DNA of 64,000 nucleotides from Delphinus delphis. Taxonomy: Eukaryota > Chordata > Mammalia > Artiodactyla > Delphinidae. Position numbers and translations under genes: made by a program. The notes beneath the pieces were generated by a model, which was not told the origin of the DNA, did no database searches, and saw nothing but the letters and a program-made list of their open reading frames with translations. Below are positions 1 through 11,742 of this stretch, in pieces. The stretch lies in assembly GCF_949987515.2 (NCBI RefSeq), contig NC_082683.1, forward strand, positions 100,117,918-100,181,917, read 5' to 3'. The stretch's first letter is position 1; each line of letters begins with the position of its first letter.

Positions 1-129
1 CTAAGCCTGAGTTCCAAAGAGTAGATTCAAGCAGGTGCTAATTAGGGAAGTAAGGGGATACAGAAACAAAGGAAAAGCAGTCAAACAAATAGTTCAGTGA
101 TAAAACAGAGTCCTAGGGATATACATTAA

Positions 130-488
130 CAATCTGATACATATATTTTGAATTGTTCTGCAGGAACTAAGACCCCCACCCAGGTGGAGGTCAGGCTGAG
201 CACAAACGTGTAGACCCCCGACTGGCTGGAACCAAAGGTTGATTGAGATTCCTGCACTACCACCCTGTTACCTCACCACCAACCAATGAAAAGAAAGTCA
301 TACCCCCTGAAGCCCTCACCCAAAAACCCTTCCCTGAAAGCCATCAGGGAGTTTGGGTCTTTTGAGCATGAGCCACCTGTTCTCCTTGCTGGGCCCTGCA
401 GTAGATATTTCTATTCTCCAAACTCCAACGTTTTGGTTTGCTTGGCCTCAGTGTGCATCAGGCACACAGACTTGGGTTCGGCAACAGG
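130..488 (+). mobile_element. LTR fragment of an endogenous retrovirus (probable solo LTR)
   Basis: The segment has the look of the U3-R-U5 end of an artiodactyl/cetacean class I LTR: a C-rich promoter-like part (acctcaccaccaaccaatg), a decayed poly(A)-signal region (ccctgcagtagatattt), a T/G-rich stretch, and an end in ttgggttcggcaaca, which finishes in CA. No gag, pol or env sequence follows. The left boundary is not clear. The family assignment is from memory of similar LTRs. Confidence 0.5.
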
Positions 489-600
489 TAGAGAAATAAG
501 TAACTTGCCACAGAACTAGGGTTCAACCCTGTAATCTGGCTCTGAACCCACACTCTTAAGTATTAGATTACACTTCTGAAGATGTCTCACCAAAAGGGAA
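489..600 (-). repeat. MIR SINE fragment
   Basis: On the minus strand it reads taagagtgtgggttcagagc, then ccagattacagggttgaacc, matching the tRNA-derived part of the mammalian-wide interspersed repeat. It is old and diverged. Confidence 0.6.
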
Positions 601-714
601 AATAGTTGACAGCTAGAACTGAAACCACACAACTCAGATGGGATTCAAAACCAGTCGGAACTCAGATTGGGACTTGAACCCCTGGGCTGGAACTCGAACT
701 CATTGTCTTTTAAT

Positions 715-1165
715 TGAGACTGCACACCTGGTCTCAGGACTTAATGAAGCTCAGGTTCTTTAAACACAGAAGGAGTTTAGCAAGAGGCAAAGTGATAGGT
801 AAGAAGTGAATTTATTGAGAGAGATAACACATTCCGTACACAGAATGCGGTCCATCTCAAAAGGCAAGAGTGGCCTTGAAATATGGGGTGGTTAGTTTTT
901 ACGGGCTGCGTAATTTCATAGGCTAAGAAGTGGGAGGATTATTTCAACTATTTTGGAGAAGGGGCAGGGATTTCCACGAATTGGGCCACAGCCCACTCTT
1001 GGGCCTTTTATGGTCAGCCTGAGAACTATCAGGGTGCCTGTAGGTGAGTCATTTAGATGCTAATGTATTAGAATAAGCGTGTAATGAGGCCCAAGGTCCA
1101 CTGGAAGTCAAATCTTCTGCCATCTTGGGCCTAATCTGTTCTAACCAGTTTATGTCACGTCCTAT
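715..1165. mobile_element. LTR/ERV-related repeat, family not assigned
   Basis: The segment aggtaagaagtgaatttatt...cacagaatgcggtccatctc...aaggcaagagtgg recurs, diverged, at 6278-6345, which shows it is an interspersed repeat. The following part (atggggtggttagttttta to cctatggctatgtc) resembles LTR-type repeats of artiodactyls. I see no coding region. The boundaries are approximate. Confidence 0.4.
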
Positions 1166-1503
1166 GGCTATGTCATTTTTTACTTTATTTATTTATTTTT
1201 AAACAAATTTACTCATTTATTTTTGGCTGTGTTGTGTCTTCGTTGCTGCGCACGGGCTTTCTCTAGTTGCAGCGAGTGGGGGCTACTCTTCATTGTGGTG
1301 TGCAGGCTTCTAATTGCAGTGGCTTCTCTTGTGGAGCACAGGCTCTAGGCATGCGGGCTTCAGTAGTTGTGACACGTGGGCTCAGTAGTTGTGGCTCACG
1401 GGCTCTAGAGCACAGGCTCAGTAGTTGTGGCACACGGGCTTAGTTGCTCCACGGCATGTGGGATCTGGGCCCTCGGCAGTGAGTCCTAACCACTGGACTG
1501 CTT
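1166..1503 (-). mobile_element. CHR-type tRNA-derived SINE, long form
   Basis: It starts with an AT-rich tail on the left (tttatttatttattttt), then reads ggctgtgttgtgtcttcgttgctgcgc, and ends taaccactggactgctt. These are the reverse of the SINE body and tRNA-related head, whose left edge has been lost. The sequence right after it (1504-1555) reads as the tail of a MIR. Confidence 0.85.
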
Positions 1504-1556
1504 AAAACAATGCCTAGCACAAAGCATTCAGTAAATGTTGGCTATTGTTACCTTCT
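1504..1556 (+). repeat. MIR SINE tail fragment
   Basis: It reads caatgcctagcacaaagcat, then tcagtaaatgttggctattg, which matches the 3' part of MIR. It abuts the SINE at 1166-1503. Confidence 0.55.
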
Positions 1557-2005
1557 AGAGGCCTTTGGATTTTAATAACGGATAATGACAATATGTGGCC
1601 CTGTGGAGACACTCCAGGGTGGACTCTCACACACCAAGTTCCATGCAGGACTGAAACCCTGGCACTTTCTTCCTCTCCAACCCCGTTCTTGCCACCATAG
1701 CCTTGGAGGACTTCACTGTCCAGGAGGATGTGCCATCCAATCACTGGCTTCTTGCCACCTGACCTCTTCTCCTCTCTTTCTACCTCTCTTATGTTCAGAG
1801 TGGGGATATTATCATTCCTATTTTCTTCACCTTGAAAAATCACTAACTCAAGGGTCCTATTATCTGACCACACTCTTCCATCCTCCCAGCTTGTCTATTC
1901 AGCTACCCCAGCTATAACAGATCTTCAACATCGTTAAAATATCCTGCCCATCCAGGTAGTGTTCTCCTTATCCATCACCTCTTCCTCTCATTACCTCTTT
2001 TTAAA

Positions 2006-2300
2006 AAATAATTTTTATTGGAGTATTTACAATTTACAATGTTGTGTTAGTTTCAGGTGTACAGCAAAGTGAATCAGTTATACATATATATGTATCTATT
2101 CTTTTTTAGATTCTTTTCCCATATAGGCCATTACAGAATATTGAGTTCCCTGCACTATACAGTGGGTCCTTATCAGCTATTTTATATATAGTGGTGTGTA
2201 TATATTAATCCCAATCTCCCAATTTATCCCTCTCCCCTTTGTCCCCCCTGGTAACCATAACTTTGTTTTCTACTTCTGTGACTCTCTTTGTCATTACCTC
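2006..2300 (-). mobile_element. L1 3'-end fragment with internal TA-rich tract
   Basis: On the minus strand it includes tgattcactttgctgtacac and ctgaaactaacacaacattg and ends ccaataaaaat, the same 3' end seen in the better-preserved L1s at 49.6-51.2 and 60.3-62.0 kb. A related copy lies at 9990-10262, and another at 32702-32905. It is 5'-truncated. Confidence 0.7.
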
Positions 2301-2364
2301 TCTCTTGATTTATGGTTCATCTTAATCTGTGGTTCATCGCATCATTAATTTCAGTCAACATGCT

Positions 2365-2414
2365 AAACTCCTTTGCCTTCTGTCCTTTTAAACTCCTTTG
2401 CCTTCTGTCCTTTT
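2365..2414. repeat. Perfect 25-bp tandem duplication
   Basis: The unit aaactcctttgccttctgtc plus ctttt occurs twice head to tail with no mismatch, at 2365-2389 and 2390-2414. It lies outside any recognised repeat and is a recent small duplication. Confidence 0.9.
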
Positions 2415-2511
2415 ATGCACCAGTCAGGCAAAATCCTAACCCTGGATAATTCTGCTGTCCCTCTGCTGCCCTCAGCCAGTTGAGCAATGTTAGAGAAAAT
2501 AAAGACCTGAC

Positions 2512-2705
2512 ACTAACATCTGTTAACGACTTACTGTATATCAGGCACTCTCCTAAGTGCTTCTCACATAATAACTCATTTACTTCTTCCAACGATCCTA
2601 TGAGAAAAGGATTGTAGAGATGAGGCTCAGAGACATTAAGTAACCCATAAACGTCACACAGTCCAGGTTTCTCTGGCTCAAAAGCCTAAACTCTAATCAT
2701 TAAAT
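2512..2705 (-). repeat. MIR SINE
   Basis: It contains the reverse of the MIR body: ataactcatttacttcttcc, atcctatgagaaaagg, gatgaggctcagagacatta and agtaaccca. It is well recognisable though diverged. Confidence 0.75.
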
Positions 2706-4690
2706 TGCGTCTTACATAAAGTCTCACAAAAAAATCAGATTGCTACCAACTTATAAGTTCATGGTCACCAACCTCAAGTAGTACCTCATCAATGCCTGAG
2801 CTATAGCTATTTCACTCTCCACTACAGCTATTTCAAACTTTCATTCTTCTCAAATCTCTGATTTCCTGCCTTACCAGTCCCTTCAAGGTTTTATGCCAGA
2901 ATAATTCCAAATTTTCAAGCCCCTGAAAGGATCACAAACTCTGCAGCATTGGCAGTGGCTTGTTTAACCAAATGTGAGGGCTATTCTTGACAGGCAACCA
3001 GGTATTATCACTAAAGGCTTTCCCAGATGAACCAAGGATGATGTCTCCACCTCTTAGATTTGGAGAAGGATGAAGAGCAGGGCACCAATTTTTTAGGTTC
3101 AGCAGCCTCTTCAAGTGAAACAAATCTTCAATATCAAAGCAGTAGCAGAGGTCCCGCTACTATCCATACTTTAGCATGTGGGCTGGCTACTGTTGCAGCC
3201 TCAGACCCAGGAAGGCGTCTGTCATCCTCAAACTGAATATTCACCCTCACTACCTATAGGATATTTCATCTCTCTGAAATCACTCAGGAGCTCAGGTTCC
3301 CTTTATGATTTCAGGAGAAGAGATGACAGCAGTTCTCTGAGCACTACTATGAATTCTCCTACCAGGTACTATAGATTCATCATTGGAATATCCATCACCA
3401 ACCAACCAGATTCTACTATAACCTTCAGTAGCATCATGGGGGTGGCCAAACTCCTACAAGAATGAGGAATCTCTCATAAAGTATATCACAGCCTGGTTTT
3501 GGAGGACCCTCTCCTCTTGCCTCTACCAAATCCCTGGCTATTATTTCTATTCCATGAAATCCACCCTCTCACTTACCTTGCCTTCTCCTTTACCCTTCAA
3601 GCTTCAAGCACACCTCTGAAAACATTTTGGCCTCCTGATCAACGGAAACATTCCTCCAGGAAATTTATGGCTTAAGACCTCCATGAAAACCTCCTGATGG
3701 GGGCCAGTTGAAGAGAAGTTTAGTGGACAGGCTGAAGAGATTAGATAGCCAGAGTAATAAAGACTACAGATGCCCAGGAATAGAAAATGTCAAGAGGCGG
3801 AAATTCATCTTCAAAGACCAGACTCTGCTGTTTATTTAAATGCAGGTAGCAGTAGATAGGGTGGAATGAAAAAGAATTAAGAGTCTTCCAGGCATGACAG
3901 GCAGTTTTGGAACTCCAGTCTGTACATCCTTACCCAAAACAGATATGTAGGACACTTGAGGCTCCCCAATTAGCTGATCTCTTATACAAATTAGCACAGG
4001 AATAGTCACATACTGACTCACTTAGTCTGGTCTGACTTGAGAGAAAGGAAAGATACATATGGAAAGTAGAGGAATGGGAATGGAACTGTATTGAGGCACT
4101 GGATGATGAGGTCAGCTAAATGGATAATATGAGAAGTCTATGAATATATGGAGACAACAAAAAAATGTGTGTTGAAAGAAATGGGTTATGCAACACACTC
4201 CTTCAGTCAGGTTTTCTTATCTTGGAAGAAGAAAGTGAATAGAAAATAAATTGGTGAGTAATCCGTTTCTTACTGTTCTTTGGAAGGAATTGGATAAAAT
4301 AAATTATTTCTTCTTCATATGATTAGAATTAGTTTATGAAGTAACTTGCCTTTGGAATTTTCTTTAATGAAAGATTTTAAATTATAGAACCACTTTCTTT
4401 AAGAGTTGTAAGAATCTGTATCAGTTTTTATGTCTAGAAATTTTATCTAAAATTTATAACTTATTGGCAGAATGTTGTCTGTAATATCTATTTTTAAAAT
4501 TAATTTTAACTTTCTAATTGTAAAATAAAACCGAAATAGAAAAATCACACAAAGGTATACTTCTAGTGAATTTTTATTTTTTTTTAGTTTAGCAAATTTT
4601 GATAAGGTCAGCAACACCCTTGTAACTACTAATTGGAACAATAGCCACCCCAAAAGTCCCTCCATATGCCATCTCACTATCACTGCCCAC
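2706..4690. other. Intergenic DNA, no gene seen
   Basis: AT-moderate unique-looking sequence. The open frames here are short, lack splice-site support, and match no protein I recognise. Low-complexity (AAAT)n follows at 4694-4731. Confidence 0.6.
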
Positions 4691-4693
4691 GGC

Positions 4694-4731
4694 TAGCTAA
4701 ATAAATAAATAAATAGATAAATAAATAAACC
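4694..4731. repeat. (AAAT)n microsatellite
   Basis: About nine tetramer units (aaataaataaatagataaat), with one GATA-type interruption. Confidence 0.9.
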
Positions 4732-4843
4732 ACCATCCTAAGTTATAAGAATCAAGTTTTTAATGGCCCAAGAATGCATCTTGAAACAATGTAATTTAGC
4801 CTTCCCAATTTTTTTTAACTGGCAGGTCTTTTAAACCCTTTTA

Positions 4844-5044
4844 TTTTTTTCGGCGGTACGTGGGCCTCTCACTGTTGTGGCCTCTCCCGTTGCGGAGCAC
4901 AGGCTCCGGCCGCGCAGGCTCAGCGGCCATGGCTCACGGACCCAGCCGCTCCGCGGCATGTGGGATCTTCCCGGACCGGGGCACGAACCCGTGTCCCCTG
5001 CATCGGCAGGCGGACTCTCAACCACTGCGCCACCAGGGAAGCCC
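4844..5044 (-). mobile_element. Young short-form CHR SINE with target-site duplication
   Basis: On the minus strand it reads gggcttccctggtggcgcag through to the tail. The flanks tttaaaccctttta (4830-4843) and tttaaaccccttttaa (5045-5060) are the duplicated target. It is CpG-rich and little diverged. It contains tRNA-like A and B box regions for Pol III. Open frames across it are artefacts of the SINE. Confidence 0.93.
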
Positions 5045-5929
5045 TTTAAACCCCTTTTAATGCACAAATTTCAGTTTCCCTCCCTTTTCCTCACAATATA
5101 TCTGCTGAAGAACAAGGGCATTTTACCCAGAGTTCCACATATTCTGGATTTTGCTGACTGCATAGTCATGGTGCAATTCACCATGTTCTTCTGTGCTCTG
5201 TAATTTCTACAAATTGGCAGTTGGATCCAGAGGCCTCGTCAGATTCAGGTTTGATTCCTTTGGCAAGAACCGTAGGTTGGGTTGTTCGTGTTCTTTCATC
5301 AGAAAGCATATAATGCTTTTCTCCCCCCCACCATGGCTTGCTCATTGCACAGATCCACTAATTCACTGAGGGATGAAAAATATTTTGATTCTGTAATTTG
5401 ATTTCCATTCATTAGCTGAAATAATTTTATAAAGGAATGCTTCCCTCATCTATTACTTGGTTACTCAGAGATAACAGTCCATAGAGGAAAGACAAGATAT
5501 AGTATTTGATTCTCTCCACATATTTACCATTTTTCAAGGTAATGAATTGGTTTCCATCATCTTCTAAAGGTGACCGATTTTTATATTGTTATGAATTCAC
5601 AAATATAAATGTATTTATGGGCTTCAAGCAATTGCAATTATTCTTTTTGAAATTCAAGTTTTTATCATTTTTAGAAAGTGGAAATCTCTTCATATTGCCT
5701 CCTGAGTCCTTTTGATATGACAATAGTAGTGGTTGGCTTCTTTCGTTCTCTTGCGTGATAAGATGCTCCAGGCTTATACATTTTTCACACCAAAATTAGA
5801 ATCAGTCATTTAACAGAAAGTCTGATTAATTTTAGTGGGAACAGTACTTCAAGACCATGAGTTAGCTTGGATATAATGACTTCTTTAGTGGAACAGTTAG
5901 GAAAGCAAAATAAACTAAAAAGTATTCTT

Positions 5930-6262
5930 TTAAAATGAGATAATTTACATAAAATAAAATGCATCCACTTAAAAGTATATAGTTAGATGAATTTTTACAA
6001 ATTTATACATTTTTGTAACCACCACCCCAACCGAGATAAAAAACATTTTCATTACCAAAAATGTTATGACCTTTATCAGTAAATCTACTCCCCCCACCAG
6101 AAGAAATCACTGATATAATTTCCATTACCATACATTAGTTTAACCCATTCAAAAGAAATGTATACTTTCCCATTATTAGATACTGTGTTCTATAAATCCT
6201 CATTGAAATTTATATTTCTGTATGCTTGTTTCAGGTACATCCCTTGTAAACATTAAGTGTAT
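5930..6262 (-). mobile_element. Old L1 3'-end fragment
   Basis: gataatttacataaaataaa, atgcatccacttaaaagtat and taaccaccaccccaaccgag resemble the ancient L1M 3' end, also seen better preserved at 7125-7340. It is diverged and its boundaries are approximate. Confidence 0.45.
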
Positions 6263-6277
6263 TTTTTTTTTTAAGGT

Positions 6278-6345
6278 AAGAAATGTATTTATTTAGAGAG
6301 AAACACTCCACAGAGTGTGGGCCATCTTAGAAGGCAAGAGCGGTA
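6278..6345. repeat. Fragment of the LTR-like repeat also found at 798-866
   Basis: aggtaagaaatgtatttatt, then gagtgtgggccatcttagaa and ggcaagagcg. It aligns with 798-866 with scattered differences. Confidence 0.5.
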
Positions 6346-6575
6346 AGTGTATAAATTTTTAAATGTAGTTTGACAAAGCTCCATTTTACTAGGCAGTTTG
6401 GCTTGTTTATATTTACTGATTATTAATATTTGGATTTACTTCTATAATATTTTGTGCTTTCTATTCATCCTGTTTATTTCCCCCCTTCCCTCCTTACCTG
6501 ATTTTAGATCTTCCCTCTTTCCCTTTTCCTTGTATGTATATTACACACTCTATTTTTATTATTTTTAAAAGGTTA

Positions 6576-6627
6576 TTACTATGCATATTTTTTTTTTTTT
6601 TTTTTTTTTTTTTTACTATGCATATTT
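6576..6627 (-). mobile_element. Poly(A)-only retroinsertion with 15-bp target-site duplication
   Basis: A run of 22 T (6591-6612) is bounded by two perfect copies of ttactatgcatattt (6576-6590 and 6613-6627). The inserted material is only a poly(A) tail on the minus strand. The minus-strand entry site reads gtt/aaat, close to the L1 endonuclease preference. Confidence 0.75.
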
Positions 6628-6738
6628 AACTTAAGGTCTAACAGTGACCAGCATCTTGACTATACTGTCAAATAATTCAAAGCTCTTAAAATGCTCTCAT
6701 TTTCAGTTTCTCTTTCCTGCTTATACACTACTTTTTAA

Positions 6739-7080
6739 AAATAATTATTTATTTTTGGCTGCATTTGGGTCTTTGTTGCTGCAGGCGGGCCTTCTCTAAT
6801 TGTGGTGAGCGAGAGCTACTCTTCGTTGCAGTGCACAGGGTTCTCATTGTGGTGGCTCCTCTTGTTGTGGAGCATGGGCTCTAGGTGCATGTGCTTCAGT
6901 AGTCGTGGCACGTGGGTTCAGTAGTTGTGGCTCGTGGGCTCTAGAGTGCAGGCTCAGTAGTTGTGGCCTCACGGGCTTAGTTGCTCTGCGGCGTGTGGGA
7001 TCTTACCGGACCAGGGCTCGAACCCGTGCCCCCTACACTGGCAGGTGGATTCTTAACAACTGCGCCACCAGGGAAATCCC
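6739..7080 (-). mobile_element. CHR-type SINE, long form
   Basis: The left tail ttatttatttttggctgcat runs into cttcagtagtcgtggcacgt and ends at gcgccaccagggaaatccc, the reverse of the SINE head. It is moderately diverged. Confidence 0.88.
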
Positions 7081-8395
7081 TTATATGCTACTTTTGTTCA
7101 GTATTTTATTTCTTATTTCTTATGAGGGGGCTTCATTTTTTCAATATTTATTAAGATATTTCAAATATGACACTATTCACCCATTTAAAGTATACAATTC
7201 AATGGTTTTTACTATTTTCACAGATAGGAACAATCATTACTACAATCAATTTTAGAACATTTTCATCACCTCCAAAAGAAACTCCATACACTTTAGCTAT
7301 CAATCCCTACCCCTAAGCAACCACTAATCTATTTTCTGTCTCTATAGGTTTCCCTGTATAAACATACGACTTATTGTTTATACATTAGTCATTGATGGAT
7401 AGTTGGATATTTCCACCTTTTGGCTATTAGGAATAATGCTGCTATAAACATTGGTGTACAAGTGTTTGTGTGAAAATATGTTTTCATTTCTGTTAATACA
7501 CTAGGAGTGGAATTGCTTGATCATATGGTAAAGCTACGCTTAATAGTTTGAATAAGTGCTAGATTGTTTTCAAAAGCAGCTGCACCACTTTATGGTCTTA
7601 TTAGCGGTGTATGAGGGCTCTGATTTCTCCACATGCTCACTCACACTTCTTATCATCTGACTTTTTAACTTCTAGCCACCCTAGGGGTTTTGCTTTGCAT
7701 TTCCCTGAGGACTGATGATGTTGAGCCTCTTTTCATGTGCTTACTGGCCATTGTATACCTTCTTTGGAGAAATATCTGTTCAGATCCTTTACCCATTTCT
7801 TAATTGGGTTATTTGCCTTTTTATTACTGAATTTTAAGAGATCTTTATGAATTCTGGATACAAGTCCCTTTTCAGATATATGACTGCAAATATTTTCACC
7901 CATTCTGTGGGTTTTTACTTTCTTGATGGTTGGTATCCAATGACCAAAAGTTTTTTGATTTTTAAATTAAAATTCAATTTGATTAAGTCAAATTTATCTT
8001 TTTGCTGTTGCTGTGCTTTTGGTGTCATGTCTAAGACTACTTTGCCAAACACAAGGTAATGAAGATTTTCCCCTATGTTGTCTTCTAAAACTTTTATAGT
8101 TTAGTTCTTTTGTTTACCTCTTTGATACATTTTAATTTTTGTTTGTTACGAGGTAAGGGTCCAATTACATTCTTTTGCACGTGGCTATCTGGCTGAACCA
8201 CTGACATTTGTTGAAAAGACTATTCTTTCCCCATTGAATTGTCTTGGCACTCTTGTTAACAAATCAGTTGACAAGAGATTTACAGGTTTATTTCTGGACT
8301 TACAGTTCTATTCCAATGATCTATTTCTGTCTTTGTGCCCATACTATAATGGCTTATCATTACTTTGTAATAAGTTTTTGTTCTGTTTTGTTAAT

Positions 8396-8508
8396 TTTTT
8401 GGCCATGCTGCATGGCATGTGGGATCTGAGTTCCCCGATCAGGGGCTGAACCCGCACCCCCTGCGTTGGAAGTGTGGATTCTTAACCACTGGACCACCAG
8501 GTAAGTCC
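8396..8508 (-). mobile_element. Short CHR-related SINE inside the L1
   Basis: ttttttggccatgctgcatg, then ggcatgtgggatctgagttc, ending ccactggaccaccaggtaag tcc. Only the tRNA-related head and a short body remain. Confidence 0.8.
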
Positions 8509-9851
8509 GTGGAATAAGCGTTGAAATGGGAAGTGTGAAACCTCTTTCATTCTCCTTCAAGATTGTTTTAGCTATTCTGGTCCCTTGCAATTCCGTATGA
8601 ACTTCAGAATTACCTTGTCAATTTCTACAGAGAACTCATCTTGGATTTTGATAGGGATTACACCACATCTGTGTATCAGTGTAAGTATTGCCATATTAAC
8701 AATGTTAAGTCTTCCGATCCATGAATGAGATGTTTTTCTAAGTACTTAGATCTTTGATGTTTTATACTTTCCAGAATAAAAGTTTTGCACTTATTTGGTT
8801 AAATTTAATTCCTTAGTATTTTATTCTTTTTTGATGCTATTGTAAATGAAACTGTTTTATTTTCAGATCATTTATTGAAAACGTGTAGAAACACAATGGA
8901 TTTTTATATACTGATCTTTTATCCTGTGACCTTGTTGAACATAATCTTTAGTTCTAGTAGATTTTTAGTGGATTCCCTAGGATTTTCCATATATAAAATC
9001 ATGTCATCTCTGAATGGAGATACTTTTACTTCATCTTTTCCAATTTGCATGCCTTTTATTTCTTTTTCTTGCCTAACTGCCCTGGCTAGAGACTCTAGTA
9101 CAATGCTGAATAGTAGTAAGAGCAGATATCCATGTCTTTTTCCTAATGTTTGAGAGAAAGCACTCAGTCTTTTACCACTAAGCATAGTATGAGCTGTGGA
9201 TTTTTCACAGATACCCTTAATCAGGCTGAGAAAGCTCCTTTCTATTCCCAGTTTGTTGAACATTTTTTGTAGCATGAAAGTGTGTTGGATTCTGTCAAGT
9301 GCTTTTCTTCCATCTACTGAGATGGAAGAAAAAAAGATGTAATTTGTTTTTTATTGTATTTATATGATTGATATTATGTTGACTTTCAGATGTTTAACTA
9401 ACTTTGCATCCCTCAGATAAATCCTACTTGGTCATGGCGTATAATTCTTTATGTTGCTTCATTCAGTTAGCTAGTATTTTGTTGATCTGTACATCCCTCA
9501 CAGGAGATATTGGTCTGTAGTCTTAGGATGTTTGGTTTTGGTATCAGGGTAATGTCTCATAAAATTGGTTGGGAAGTGTTCCCTTATCTTCTATTTTTGG
9601 GGCTATTTTGTGAAAATTTCATATAAATTCTTCTTTAAATTCAGCAGTGAAGCCAACTGAGCTGGGCTTTCCTTTGTGAGTAGTTTTTTTGTGTTTAAAA
9701 TTACTACTTCAAACTGTTCACTTGTTAGAAGTCTATTCCGCTTGTCTATTCTTTTCTTTAGTCAGTTTCAGTAGTTTTTCTACTAATTTATCCTTTTCAT
9801 CTAGGTTATCTAATTTGTGGTCATACAATCATTCACTGTATTCTTATAATC

Positions 9852-9980
9852 CTTTTTTTGTTGGGGGGGAACTAAGATCCCACACAATACGCAGGATCTT
9901 AGTTCCCTGACCAGGGATTAAACTCGTGTCCCCTGCAGTAGAAGTGCGGAGTCTTAACAGCTAGAGTGCCAGGGACGTCC
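9852..9980 (-). mobile_element. Short CHR-related SINE inside the L1
   Basis: aggatcttagttccctgacc, then cgtgtcccctgcagtagaag, ending gtgccagggacgtccc. This is the reverse of the SINE head. It carries a local inverted repeat (aagatcccacacaatacg against gcaggatcttagttcc). Confidence 0.75.
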
Positions 9981-9989
9981 CACAATCCT

Positions 9990-10134
9990 TTTGTTTCTAA
10001 TAAGATCAGTGGTAGGAGCGAAACATATACATACTACTACATATAAAATAGATAACCAACAAGGACCTACTGTATAACACAGGGAACTATACTCAGTATT
10101 TTGTAATAACCTATAAGTAAAGAGAATCTGAAGA

Positions 10135-10167
<33 letters not shown>

Positions 10168-10262
10168 TATATGAAATGTATATGAAACTGAATAGCTATG
10201 CTGTACACCTGAAACTAACACAATATTGTAAATCAACTATACTTCAATAAAAAAAGACAAAA
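9990..10262 (+). mobile_element. L1 3'-end fragment with TA/CA tract
   Basis: ataccaac-type body (aacaaggacctactgtataa, cacagggaactatactcag) and end (ctgtacacctgaaactaaca, tatacttcaataaaaaaag). It is in opposite orientation to the host L1 and is therefore a later insertion. It carries a (TA)n(CA)n tract at 10134-10172. Confidence 0.7.
10134..10172. repeat. (TA)n(CA)n microsatellite within the L1 3' end
   Basis: gaatatatatatacacacac..., about 12 CA units flanked by TA units. It lies at the same place as the TA-rich tracts in the copies at 2006-2300 and 32702-32905. Confidence 0.85.
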
Positions 10263-11742
10263 AAAAATCAGTGGTAATGTCCCATCTTTCATTGGATTCT
10301 AGTAATTAGAATCTTTTTTTTCTTGGTTAATCTAGCTAAAAGTTTGTCAATTCTGTTGATCTTTCCAAAGAATTAGCTTTCGGTTTTATTGATTTTTCTC
10401 TATTGTTTTTATATTGTGTATTTCATTAATTTCAGCTCTGGTCTTTATTTCCTTCCTTCTGCTTGCTTTAGGTTTAGTTTGCTCTTTTTTCAGTGTCTTA
10501 AGGTGGAAGGTTAGGCTATTGATTCAAATTCTTTTTCTTAACACAGGCATTTATAGCTATAAATTTCCCTCTAAGCAATGTTAGGTGAATTTCATAAGTT
10601 GTTATATTTTATTGTCATTTTTATTCATCTCAAAGTATTTCCTGATTTCCCCTGATCTACTTTGATCCACTGGTTATTTAGGAGTGTTGTGTTTAATAAC
10701 CCAATTAAACACAACATATTTGTAATTTTTCTCAAATTTTTTCTATTGATTTCTGATTTCATTCCATTGTTGATGAAAAACATTTTGCATTACTTCTATC
10801 CTCTTAAACTTATTGAGGTTTGGTTTATAGCTTAGCACATGATCTCTCCTGCAGAACATTCAGGTGCACTTGAGAAGAATGTATATTCTGTTGTCTGTAA
10901 AGAGTAGTATTTTACAGATATCTGTTAGATCAGGTGGTTTACAGTGTTGTTGGTCTTGTTTCATTGTTGGTCTTGTCTTGTTCCACCCATTATTGAAAGT
11001 GGGATATTGAAATCTTCAACCATTACTGTTGTATTGTTTATTTCTCCCTTCATGTGTCAGTTTTTTGCTTTCTTGTATTTTCGTGCTGTTAATAGGTATA
11101 TATAGAATTGGTAAACCTCCCTGGTGTGGTCTGACACTTATTACTTTATAAAATGTCCCTCATACCATTTTTTGTTCTAAAGTCTATTATCTCTCAAAGT
11201 ATAGCCACTGCAGCTTTCTTATGGTTGCTGTTTGCAGGACACTTATTATTCCCTTCTATTATTTCAATCTATCTTTGAATCTAAAGTGTATCTCCTGTAG
11301 ACAGTATATAATTATTTTATCCAGTCTGACAATCTCAGTCATTTGACTGGATTGCTTAATCCAGTCACATTTACTGTTATTAATATCATTGGATTAATGC
11401 CTAAAATTTTACTTTTTGCTTTCTATGTCTGTCTTTTATTGTTCTTCTATTCCTCCTTTAATGCTTTCTTTTGCTTTAAATGAATATTTTCCAAAGTAGT
11501 ATTTTAATGTCTTTAATGAATTTTCACTGTACTTTTTGAGGGTTTGAGGGTTTTTAAAAGATTTTCTGGGCTTTACCATATACATCTTATGATCAGCTAC
11601 AGATTTCCTAAGCTAATTCCATATAGGAACATTACTCTTATATAGTTCTATTCCTGTTTCCTCCTTTTTGTAATATTATACATAAAATTCCATTAATGTT
11701 ACAAACCCAACAATACTATTATAATTATTTAACCTACTTAAA

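Noticed and set aside
4831..5203. Overlapping open frames on both strands with Arg/Ser/Pro-rich proteins
   Set aside because: They lie in a young CHR SINE, and the same peptides recur in every short-form SINE in the window (12.5, 16.1, 27.2, 48.2 and 49.9 kb).
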